A stretch of 11,002 bases of DNA from Avoscillospira sp045652125 (lineage in GTDB: Bacteria > Bacillota > Clostridia > Oscillospirales > Oscillospiraceae): positions 1-11,002 of the forward strand of contig JAZRTT010000004.1 in NCBI GenBank assembly GCA_045652125.1, written 5' to 3'. The notes under the pieces were generated by a model that did no database searches, was not told where the DNA came from, and saw only the letters and a list, made by a program, of their open reading frames with translations. The first letter of the stretch is position 1. Each line of letters begins with the position of its first letter. Position numbers and translations under genes: made by a program. This document shows, one piece after another, positions 1 through 6,818 of this stretch.

Positions 1-204
1 CGTATTTAAGGCCTTTTCCCAATCCGAGGCAATTGTGACATCCATTGCAAGGGCCAGATCTCCGTTTACTTCTGCTCTGGCTGCTTCCAAAGCATCGTAA
101 TTGCGGGCAGCCATCACAACGGTATCGCCGCTGTCTTTGAACGCCTTTGCGGTTGCCTTTCCGTAGCCGCTGGATGCGCCTGTGATCAAAACGATTCTGT
201 TCAT
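1..204 (-). CDS. Short-chain dehydrogenase/reductase (SDR), N-terminal part, runs off the left edge
   Basis: The 68 visible codons begin MNRIVLITGASSGYGKA, a textbook SDR Rossmann fold start: beta strand 1, then the TGxxxGxG dinucleotide-binding motif at residues 8-15, followed by a helix (to about residue 26), a second strand (VVMAAR, 29-34) and the AMDVT strand around residues 53-57, where the Asp normally contacts the adenine ring. The catalytic Tyr-x-x-x-Lys lies beyond the window, so the substrate cannot be told. AAR after strand 2 is of the kind usually seen with NADP(H), by family knowledge. The start is well supported: AGGAGG (211-216 on the other strand) lies 6 to 7 bases upstream of the ATG. 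The same frame stays open upstream for about 60 more codons through the leader, but the ribosome site and the family's usual N-terminus favour this ATG. It is a soluble cytoplasmic enzyme and probably a single-gene unit. Confidence 0.93.
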   Translation of the reverse strand, partial: MNRIVLITGASSGYGKATAKAFKDSGDTVVMAARNYDALEAARAEVNGDLALAMDVTIASDWEKALNT

Positions 205-427
205 AATAATCCTCCTGTATCTTTTGTTAACAATTCTTATTTCCCATACAGATCCACCCTGCAGCGGCGCCTTTTGCACCCTGTTGGCTCTATATGGGTT
301 GTCTTTTTTCGCCTCCGGGTCTGCCAAGGTGCTGCAATTGAGGCCGGACAAAATCCTGCCGCTTATGCAGACGGCAGAGGTCAAATCCGGCGATCGCGCA
401 GGCATCGCAAGGACCCTTCCTGCTTAC
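205..427 (-). other. Long GC-rich leader upstream of the SDR gene
   Basis: If transcription starts just downstream of the TATAAT at 435-440, the SDR message has an untranslated leader of about 220 bases, much longer than others in this window. It is clearly richer in G+C than the other intergenic stretches. It holds small inverted repeats: CTGCCG (356-361) with CGGCAG (372-377), the palindrome GCGATCGC (390-397) and TTGTTAACAA (224-233, just upstream of the ribosome site). I recognise no known riboswitch or T-box. The minus-strand frame of the SDR gene is open from an ATG at about 394 through the whole leader, giving a cysteine-poor, unfamiliar peptide. A second ATG frame starts directly after the -10 box. 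Neither looks like a known protein. It could be a structured leader, a relic of older coding sequence or a dispersed intergenic repeat. Confidence 0.4.
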
Positions 428-434
428 TCGCTTC

Positions 435-463
435 ATTATAACATAAAACCGACGGTTTGTGTT
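435..463 (-). promoter_or_regulatory. Probable promoter of the SDR gene with an embedded palindrome
   Basis: Reading leftward, there is a perfect TATAAT (-10, at 435-440) and a weak -35 (AACACA at 458-463, 3 of 6) at 17-base spacing. The spacer contains the perfect 13-base palindrome AAACCGACGGTTT (446-458). A palindrome between -35 and -10 with a poor -35 box is typical of regulated promoters (TetR-type repression or MerR-type activation). No regulator gene is adjacent in the window. The plus-strand acyltransferase promoter lies about 90 bases to the right, in divergent orientation. Confidence 0.55.
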
Positions 464-550
464 GTCTTTTCCTGTGTTTTTAGATTATTTTTTATTTGCA
501 CAGGGCCTGCAGATCCGGTTGGTTGATGAGGAGCAGGGACAACATACAAC

Positions 551-579
551 TGGACAAGCAAGCGTTTGCATAGTAATAT
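551..579 (+). promoter_or_regulatory. Promoter of the acyltransferase pair with a cre/LacI-type operator in the spacer
   Basis: TGGACA (551-556, 5 of 6 to the -35 consensus), a 17-base spacer, and TAATAT (574-579, 4 of 6). The spacer holds a near-palindrome, AGCAAGCGTTTGCA (557-570), centred on CG. Compared with the Bacillus catabolite responsive element TGNAANCGNNNNCA it has a single mismatch (first base) on the plus strand, and likewise a single mismatch (last base) on the minus strand. A LacI/GalR-family protein or CcpA bound there would block RNA polymerase. This is a sequence match only, not shown binding. Confidence 0.5.
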
Positions 580-614
580 ATGAATATACGGTTTAGGATA
601 GGAGGTGCTGTATT

Positions 615-1605
615 GTGAGATTTTTTCAGTATAGAGAAAACTATTTATCGGCGCAAACAACGGCATCTTTGAAAGGAATCTGCGCAATCGTGGTATTGAT
701 CCATCACCTATACCAAAACAATTATCAGTATGTTCCGAACGTTCTGGGTGGTTTGCTTCAATATATGGGGGTATTTGCGGTCACTGTTTTTTTCTTTTTA
801 TCCGGGTATGGCGTAATGTACTGTTACCGAAACAAAGAACAGTATCTTCATAAATTTCCGATAAAAAAGATCCTCCCGTTCTATGCGCTGATTCTCTTTC
901 TGAACGGCTTTTATTTTATCGTCAGCTTCATCTCCCATGAGCCGGCAGCGATCCGCTCGTTGCTGCAATCCTTTGTGTTTAGAGATATCCTTATCAGCAA
1001 CGGCTGGTATCTGTATGTACAGTTGTTTTTATATGTGGGCTTTTATGTTTGCTTTCGATATTTCAGCGCAAACTATCAGCTTTTTTCCATCCTTGTTTAT
1101 GTGCTGGCGCTGATGGGTGTGACCTATACAATGGGGCTTTCATCCTATTGGTATCAAAACGACCTTATGTTTGTTTTTTGGTATTGTGTGGTGTATGTAT
1201 CAATCACACATCGATCAATTTCTTAAAAGCCAAAAAAGCATCCTGCCCATACTGGGACTGGCTTTTTTATTGTTTGCAGGCAGCTTTCTTTGCTGCATGC
1301 TTGTAAGTAGAATCTGCTATATTATGGCGGCATTCTTTTTCTGCTGCACAACGGTACTGTTTATAGCCATTGTACCGATCAACAATGCAGTTACAAAATG
1401 GTTGTCCCGTATTTCTTTGGAGATATATATTTTCCAGGGTGCTTTTCTCCAGGTGTTTCGGGGGAAACTGATAAACATTGCCGATCCCATCCTATATTCT
1501 TTGTCTGTTGCGGCAGCAACCATGATCGTTTCATTCGTTATGAAGCCTGTTGTTTCTTTGATCTTACAGAAACCATCAAAAAAACGCAGCACGATATTTC
1601 TTTAG
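615..1605 (+). pseudogene. Membrane acyltransferase (acyltransferase-3 family), frameshifted
   Basis: The reading begins at GTG 615, 7 to 8 bases after GGAGGTG (601-607), and runs in frame to a stop at 1226. The remainder of the protein continues one frame later, from about 1171 to the TAG at 1603-1605. Removing one T from the six-T run at 1174-1179 joins the halves into a 329-residue protein, a normal family length. Family signs are LKGICAIVVLIHH (residues 19-31, the N-terminal motif with the conserved His), VFFFLSGYGVMYCYR (58-72), about ten hydrophobic helices, and SRISLEIYIFQGAF near the C-terminus. Such enzymes O-acetylate or otherwise acylate cell-surface sugars, with catalysis in the membrane; the acceptor is unknown here. 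As written, the product loses its last three or four helices. It lies 20 bases upstream of a second family member and shares its promoter. The sequence looks AT-rich with many T runs, unlike the ABC genes downstream. A sequencing error in the T run remains possible. Confidence 0.8.
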
Positions 1606-1625
1606 GAGCTTTGGAGGCTATACCG

Positions 1626-2624
1626 ATGGTACAATTAAATGCCAATATTCCTGAAAACCGGTTGAAGATCACACCGCAATTACGAAACAGTATTGACATT
1701 ATGCGGGTCATCTTTTGTTTCAGCGTTATAAATGCGCACATTGTCCAGCTCATCCAAAACAATGCGGTCCAATTATTTTGGTAGCAATTTACACGCTTTG
1801 GCGTGGTTGGCTTTTTTATAGTAAGCGGTTTTTTATACAGACGGACAAAAGAAGATCGTGCCATTTTTTGGCGCAAAAAACTCATATCTTTGGTTCTTCC
1901 CTGGATCTTTTGCGCAAGTGTGACATACATGATTACGCATCTGACCACAATGGAAATTGTCGAGTATATCCATTGGGTCTTAGGCAATGGAACGTGGTAT
2001 TACTATCTTCCTGTGTTATTGGTTTGTTTCGTTATTTCAAAGTATATTTTAGTTTCAAAAGCCAAAAATCCATTACTGATCCTGTTTATGAGCCTTACGG
2101 CAGCCTCTCTTACTCTTGGTGCATTGGGCGTTGATTGGCTGAATGAAAGGTTTGCTACTGCTTATCTGAATGTTTTTAATTGGATCGGGTTTTTTTGTTT
2201 CGGCGTTTTCCTGCAAGAACACAGTGCTTTTTTATATCGGGTTTCTACATACGTATATGCTGGGATTTTTGTTGTTCTTTCAGGAGCGGTTCTGCATATA
2301 TATGAACTCCATACTTACTTTCATATTTTATCCGGAATGCACAGCCTTGGTCTGGTGATTTTGGTTTTTGGAATCTCTTACAAAATTGCAGGCAAAAACA
2401 CGGGCTGCCTGTCAAAGAAAGGGCAAGATACGTACTGTATCTATTTGCTGCATATGAGCATCGTTCAATTTTTGTGCAGCAAAATCGGGGTACATTGGGG
2501 GGTTGAACTGTTGTTTCCGTTTATCGCCCTTACCGCCATGTATCTGCTTATCTTCATAGGAAAATTTATTTGCAGCAGAATTCCGTTTGGTAACTATATC
2601 CTGATGCTGGTTGGATTAAAATAA
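1626..2624 (+). pseudogene. Second membrane acyltransferase (acyltransferase-3 family), interrupted by an in-frame TAG
   Basis: ATG 1626 follows GGAGG (1613-1617) at 8 bases. The frame is open to 2624 (TAA) except for TAG at 1782-1784, codon 53. Translation on both sides fits one protein of 332 residues: the N-terminal motif RNSIDIMRVIFCFSVINAH (residues 20-38, with His38) comes before the stop, and QFTRFGVVGFFIVSGFLYRR comes directly after it, which is the next conserved block of the family. The C-terminal KKGQDTYCIYLLHMSIV block and about ten membrane helices are present. As written, only a 52-residue stub is made. The GTG at 1803 after the stop has no visible ribosome site. TAG is a genuine stop in this genome (it ends the preceding gene and azlD), so recoding is unlikely. 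The role would be surface-glycan or polysaccharide acylation, perhaps acting with its neighbour; the substrate is not visible. Confidence 0.8.
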
Positions 2625-2640
2625 CCACAGCAGCAAAACA

Positions 2641-2679
2641 GGCGGCAAGGAGGAAATTCCTTGCCGCCGTTATGTTTTT
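2641..2679. terminator. Strong hairpin terminator between the convergent acyltransferase and ABC genes
   Basis: GGCGGCAAGGA (2641-2651) pairs perfectly with TCCTTGCCGCC (2658-2668) around a 6-base loop. Rightward it is followed by GTTATGTTTTT, a partial T tract that overlaps the last codons of the ABC gene on the other strand. Leftward it is followed by TGTTTTG. It lies 16 bases after the acyltransferase stop and one base after the ABC gene stop, so it probably ends both transcripts. Confidence 0.85.
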
Positions 2680-4445
2680 GTGCCGCTTGCCGGGTGTTCA
2701 AATTGACTGTTATAAAGGTCCGTGTAAAAGCCGCCCTTTGCCATCAATTCCTCGTGATTGCCGCTTTCGATCACATCGCCGTCTTTCATTACAAGAATGA
2801 GGTCGGCATTTTTAATCGTAGAAAGACGGTGCGCGATGACAAAGCTGGTTCTGTCTTTTGTCAGCTCATCCATTGCTCTTTGGATGATGGCTTCGGTGCG
2901 GGTATCCACCGACGAGGTTGCTTCATCCAAAATCAGCATCGGAGCATCCTGCAGCATGGCCCGGGCAATGGTAAGCAGCTGCTTTTGTCCGGCGGAAATG
3001 GTGGTGCTGTCGCTGAGCACCGTATCGAATTTTTCAGGCAGGGAATGGACGAAACGGGATATGCCGCAGGCTTTGCATACACGCTCCAAATCCTCATCCG
3101 TTACGTGTTCCATGTTGTATACAAGATTTTCTCTTACTGTGCCTTCAAAGAGCCAGGTATCCTGCAATACCATACCGAACAACTCATGCAGATTTTCGCG
3201 CTTAAGCTCGGAAATCGGCACCCCGTCAATAGAAATAGAACCGCTGTTAATTTCAAAGAAGCGCATCAAGAGGTTGACCATTGTGGTTTTGCCTGCACCG
3301 GTCGGACCGACAATTGCCACTTTTTGCCCGGGGGTTACAGCAGCCGAGAAATTCTTGATAATGATCTTATGGGGATTATCGGGATAAGAAAACCGAACGT
3401 TTTCAAATTCAACCGCACCCTTTGCCGCAGCCAGATAGGCGGTCTTGGCTGTTTCATCAGACAGCTCTTCCGTTTCCAAAAATTCAAAGATACGGTTTGC
3501 GGATGCGGAGGCCGCCTGGATCTGTGTCATACCCTGGGCGATCTGCGTTAAAGGAGAGGTAAACAATCTCACATAAAGGATAAAGGAGACAATGACACCG
3601 AATGCAATTGCGCCGTTCATTGCCAGGGCTGCACCTGCTACGCACACCACAACGTAGCCCACGTTTCCGATAATATGCATCAGGGGCTGCATCACACCGG
3701 AAAGGAACTGGGATCTCCAGTTGGAATCGTACACGGCGGCATTGTGCTTATCAAACACCCGGTTGATTTTTCTGCCGGCTCGGGAAACGAGAACCACCTG
3801 ATGACCGGAATACATTTCCTCGATAAAGCCGTTGAGCGCACCGAGATTTTCCTGGCGGGCGACGAAGTATTTTTGGGAACGCCCCATGATCATCATAATC
3901 AGAAACGATCCCATAAGGGAAACGCCGATGACACACAGGGCAAGCCGCCATTCGGTGAGGAACATCATGATTAAACATCCTACGAACTGTGCCACAGCGC
4001 TGATGATGCCCGGCAGACTGTTGGTAAGCCCTTGTTGGAGCGTCATAACATCGTTGGTGATACGGCTGAGCACATCGCCCTGAGAGGTGGCATGAAAAAA
4101 GCCCATAGGTACACGGTTGATCTTGCCTGCAATGTCCCCACGCATTCTTTTTGCGCTTTTGAGGGTCACCGTTGCCATGACGTAATGAACGATAAAATTG
4201 AAAACGGCACCGAACACATAAATGGCTGCAAGGAAGCCCCCAAGCCTTGTAATGGCAGGAAAATCAATTTCACCGTAAAGTCCCTGCTGCATATAGGTGG
4301 TCATTTTGCCGATTTTATCGGGACCGATAATCGTGAGAACGGCGGCGGCCGCCGCAAGAATCAAAGAGATCACAACAGCGGGAATGCTGTTTTTCATATA
4401 AACAAAAACGTCACGGAGGGCGGCAAAGGTGTGTTTCTTTTTCAT
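2670..4445 (-). CDS. ABC exporter half-transporter, catalytically competent subunit of a heterodimer
   Basis: This 591-residue protein has a six-helix type IV exporter membrane domain (about residues 15-320) fused to a nucleotide-binding domain (about 343-591). Visible motifs are Walker A GPTGAGKTT (380-388), Q-loop Gln428, an altered signature ISAGQ (483-487, Ala in place of the first Gly of SGGQ), Walker B LILDEAT with the catalytic Glu508, and H-loop His539 in VIAHR. It therefore supplies the Walker A/B and His of the working ATP site, while its signature serves the degenerate site. The chosen start, MKKKHTF at 4445, has GGAGG 7 bases upstream. An in-frame ATG at 4496 would add 17 residues overlapping the preceding gene and lacks such a site. 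The start lies 13 bases after the partner gene's stop, so the two are co-translated. Substrate class, by family knowledge, is drugs, lipids or peptides, exported across the cytoplasmic membrane. Confidence 0.94.
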   Translation of the reverse strand: MKKKHTFAALRDVFVYMKNSIPAVVISLILAAAAAVLTIIGPDKIGKMTTYMQQGLYGEIDFPAITRLGGFLAAIYVFGAVFNFIVHYVMATVTLKSAKRMRGDIAGKINRVPMGFFHATSQGDVLSRITNDVMTLQQGLTNSLPGIISAVAQFVGCLIMMFLTEWRLALCVIGVSLMGSFLIMMIMGRSQKYFVARQENLGALNGFIEEMYSGHQVVLVSRAGRKINRVFDKHNAAVYDSNWRSQFLSGVMQPLMHIIGNVGYVVVCVAGAALAMNGAIAFGVIVSFILYVRLFTSPLTQIAQGMTQIQAASASANRIFEFLETEELSDETAKTAYLAAAKGAVEFENVRFSYPDNPHKIIIKNFSAAVTPGQKVAIVGPTGAGKTTMVNLLMRFFEINSGSISIDGVPISELKRENLHELFGMVLQDTWLFEGTVRENLVYNMEHVTDEDLERVCKACGISRFVHSLPEKFDTVLSDSTTISAGQKQLLTIARAMLQDAPMLILDEATSSVDTRTEAIIQRAMDELTKDRTSFVIAHRLSTIKNADLILVMKDGDVIESGNHEELMAKGGFYTDLYNSQFEHPASGTKT

Positions 4446-4458
4446 ATTGTCGCCTCCT

Positions 4459-6216
4459 TTACGCAAGCTCAGCTTCGGAGAGCTGAGATTTCGCAATTTC
4501 GCGGTAAACGGTACAGCTTTTTATCAGTTCCTCATGGGTGCCGCAGCCGACGATTCTGCCTTCGTCAAGGACAAGGATCTTATCAGCATGACGAATGGTG
4601 CTGACGCGTTGAGCAACGATAATTTTGGTAACACCGCTGAGCTTTTCGGCAAGTCCCTGCCGGAGTGCCGCATCGGTACGGTAGTCAAGAGCGGAGAAAG
4701 AATCATCAAAAATCAGAATCTCAGCACCTCTTGCCAGAGCGCGGGCGATCGATAGGCGCTGCTTCTGTCCTCCCGATACATTTCGTCCACCCTGTGCAAT
4801 TCGGTATTCGGTTCCATTTTCCAATTTGCTTACAAATTCCTCTGCCTGCGCAAGACAGATCGCCGCATCTGCGTCGGCATCAGAAATCGATTTTTTGCTT
4901 TCGCCAAAGGTTACATTTTCTTTGATAGAACCGGAAAACAATACGGCTTTTTGTGACACATAGCCAAGACGATCGTAAAGGGCGTCAAAGGAGAAGTTTT
5001 TCACATTCACACCGTCCACCAAAACCTCACCGGAAACAGGATCATAAAAGCGGGGGATCAAATTGATCAGCGTGGTCTTACCCGAACCGGTCGCACCGAT
5101 GACAGCCAAGGTTTCGCCCCTGTTCACCTTGAAGCTGATATTTGTCAGCTCGTCTTCACCGGCTTCGGGATAACGGAAGGTCACGTTCTTAAATTCAACC
5201 GTTCCAATCTCCTTTGCTTCGGCAACCGAGCCTTCCCTGATCTTCGGATTTGTGTTCAGGACCGCGTTGATACGCTCTGCGGAAACCTGTGCCGCAGGGA
5301 GCATCATAAAGATCATAACCAACATCATGAAGGACATTACCACATACATAGCATAAGTGCTGAATACGACTACGTCGCTGAACATGGTCAGCCTGCCTGC
5401 CATATCGGCAGCGGGAATGTTGCCGAGAAGTGCCGCACCAACCCAATAAATGCAAAGGCTAAGACCATTCATACCAAGCATCATGATCGGCTGCATCAGG
5501 GCAAACATTCGCTGATTGAAAAGCTGTGTTTTCAGCATATGGGTGTTGGTTTCGTCAAATTTTTCTTCCTGATACTGTTCGGCATTAAAGGCGTGGACCA
5601 CGTTGATGCCGGTCAAATTTTCACGGGCAATGCGGTTGATTTTATCGATGATCTTCTGCACAATACGGAATCTTGGCATAACCGTGGTCATAATCATAAA
5701 CACCGACGTGCAAATGGCGACAACAAAGCCGGCAGTAATTGCCGAAAGCTCCAAGCTCTTGCCAAGGATTTTGGCGATTGCCCAAACCGCCATAACAGGG
5801 GCTTTGATTAGGTTCTGCAATCCCATGGCAATTACCATTTGAACTTGGGTAATATCGTTTGTGGTACGGGTAATCAAACTGGGTACGGAAAAACGGAGCA
5901 TCTCTTCCTGACCGAGGTTTACCACGTGACGAAACAGATCCTCCCGAATCCCATAAGCAAAGCCTGCTGCGGAACGGGCTGAAAGATACCCGCAGGCGAT
6001 ACTGAATGCGGCGCTGATCAGCACACAGCCCAGCATTTCAAGCCCCGTGGTCCATATTGCCGATATGTCACTGCCCGGTGTTTGAATCAGCACCGTCAGG
6101 CCGCTCATATAATCAGGCAAGCGCAGATCAAAATAGATTTGCCCTAAGATCAAAACCGCACAGACCGCACACATCCATCGTTCACGGCTGCGCAATCGTT
6201 TCAGAAGCTTTGTCAT
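4459..6216 (-). CDS. ABC exporter half-transporter, degenerate-site subunit of a heterodimer
   Basis: This 585-residue protein has six membrane helices (about residues 13-310) and a nucleotide-binding domain (about 337-585). Motifs are Walker A GATGSGKTT (374-382), Q-loop Gln422, an intact signature VSGGQKQR (480-487), Walker B LIFDDSFSALD with Asp505 where the catalytic Glu should be, and Gln536 in place of the H-loop His (VAQRVST). Asp for Glu together with Gln for His is the known pattern of the non-hydrolysing subunit in heterodimeric exporters such as TM287/288, BmrCD and LmrCD. The partner gene, 13 bases downstream, has the complementary pattern. The start at 6216 lies 17 bases after the MarR-type gene; the best ribosome site is AGAGG or the GGGGG run upstream, neither ideal. 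It is co-transcribed with that regulator, which fits efflux induced by a ligand. The exported compound cannot be deduced. Confidence 0.94.
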   Translation of the reverse strand: MTKLLKRLRSRERWMCAVCAVLILGQIYFDLRLPDYMSGLTVLIQTPGSDISAIWTTGLEMLGCVLISAAFSIACGYLSARSAAGFAYGIREDLFRHVVNLGQEEMLRFSVPSLITRTTNDITQVQMVIAMGLQNLIKAPVMAVWAIAKILGKSLELSAITAGFVVAICTSVFMIMTTVMPRFRIVQKIIDKINRIARENLTGINVVHAFNAEQYQEEKFDETNTHMLKTQLFNQRMFALMQPIMMLGMNGLSLCIYWVGAALLGNIPAADMAGRLTMFSDVVVFSTYAMYVVMSFMMLVMIFMMLPAAQVSAERINAVLNTNPKIREGSVAEAKEIGTVEFKNVTFRYPEAGEDELTNISFKVNRGETLAVIGATGSGKTTLINLIPRFYDPVSGEVLVDGVNVKNFSFDALYDRLGYVSQKAVLFSGSIKENVTFGESKKSISDADADAAICLAQAEEFVSKLENGTEYRIAQGGRNVSGGQKQRLSIARALARGAEILIFDDSFSALDYRTDAALRQGLAEKLSGVTKIIVAQRVSTIRHADKILVLDEGRIVGCGTHEELIKSCTVYREIAKSQLSEAELA

Positions 6217-6233
6217 GTCCTCTTTCCCCCAAA

Positions 6234-6662
6234 TCAGGCCATTGCCAGTGCATTGGCGGCTATGGTATCCATCACGCTTTTATATACCGTCCAATCACCT
6301 TCGGTGATTCCGCTTGTTAATTGGCTAAAGAATACGGCTTGCATTTTTTGTCCTTTGGCGATGATCGGTTGTGCTTTTTCCGTGCAGGAAAGACCGATCT
6401 TTCTGCGGTCGCCGTCAACAGTACCTCTTGTCAAATATCCTGCTGCCACCAACTTTTCCACATGAACGGAAACTAAATTCTTTTTTATATGCCGAATTTC
6501 ACAAATTTCCTGTGCCGTTTTATATTCCGGGTTATTTGCAAGGAACATCAGAATATCAAAAGAAACCTGCGGCAGATCAAATTCTTTCAGCAGAGGCTTA
6601 CTAAGCACAGTATATGCATAATCAACCTTTTCCGCAAACCGCAAAAATGTAGATGCATTCAT
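6234..6662 (-). CDS. MarR-family transcriptional regulator of the ABC exporter operon
   Basis: This 142-residue protein has the MarR layout: an N-terminal dimerisation helix, a winged helix-turn-helix at about 45-95 with the recognition helix around 62-73, and the wing residues DGDRRKIGL (83-91, with the Asp-x-x-Arg typical of the family), then two long C-terminal helices for dimerisation. ATG 6662 has GGAG 8 bases upstream. As first gene of the operon, with only 17 bases to the exporter, it most likely represses its own promoter and is released by a small molecule that the exporter removes. An imperfect inverted repeat (AGTC-N8-GACT, 6685-6700) overlaps the -10 box and is the best candidate operator. 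Activation instead of repression cannot be excluded. The ligand is unknown. Confidence 0.93.
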   Translation of the reverse strand: MNASTFLRFAEKVDYAYTVLSKPLLKEFDLPQVSFDILMFLANNPEYKTAQEICEIRHIKKNLVSVHVEKLVAAGYLTRGTVDGDRRKIGLSCTEKAQPIIAKGQKMQAVFFSQLTSGITEGDWTVYKSVMDTIAANALAMA

Positions 6663-6684
6663 AGAATATTCTCCAATCCAAAAT

Positions 6685-6716
6685 AGTCATTATTTAGACT
6701 TTCCGTTATAATACAA
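6685..6716 (-). promoter_or_regulatory. Promoter and candidate MarR operator of the exporter operon
   Basis: Reading leftward: TTGTAT (-35, 6711-6716), a 16-base spacer, AATAAT (-10, 6689-6694, 5 of 6). The inverted repeat AGTC (6685-6688) and GACT (6697-6700), spaced by 8 bases, brackets the -10 box. This fits autorepression by the MarR protein encoded directly downstream. The repeat is short, so the operator call is tentative. Confidence 0.5.
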
Positions 6717-6723
6717 CTTTATT

Positions 6724-6760
6724 CAAAAAAGCGCAAGCTGTAAAAAACAGCTTGCGCTTG
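6724..6760 (-). terminator. Rho-independent terminator of the GH13 gene
   Basis: On the minus strand, a 12-base perfect stem (AAGCGCAAGCTG, 6729-6740, pairing with CAGCTTGCGCTT, 6748-6759) around a 7-base loop is followed by a run of T (complement of 6725-6730). It lies about 60 bases past the GH13 stop and insulates that gene from the MarR operon promoter just beyond. Confidence 0.92.
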
Positions 6761-6818
6761 AATCGTGTTAATTTTGCAAAAATTTCGATTGCCGGAATTG
6801 CGCTGCAGGCAGTTCCCC

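Noticed and set aside
182..526. Plus-strand open frame through the SDR leader
   Set aside because: It overlaps the SDR start and the SDR promoter on the other strand, has no ribosome site and resembles no known protein.
1171..1182. Programmed ribosomal frameshift in the first acyltransferase
   Set aside because: The required shift is +1, whereas a T-run slippery heptamer would favour -1. No stimulatory element is apparent, and a one-base insertion in the T run explains it more simply.
1782..1784. TAG recoded as an amino acid
   Set aside because: TAG ends the preceding acyltransferase and azlD at their normal lengths, so it is used as a stop in this genome.
4446..4496. Longer start for the downstream ABC subunit (ATG at 4496)
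   Set aside because: It would overlap the preceding gene and has no ribosome site, while the ATG at 4445 has GGAGG at ideal spacing.
2661..4604. Several plus-strand open frames opposite the ABC genes
   Set aside because: They are antisense shadows of well-supported exporter genes, without ribosome sites or family motifs.
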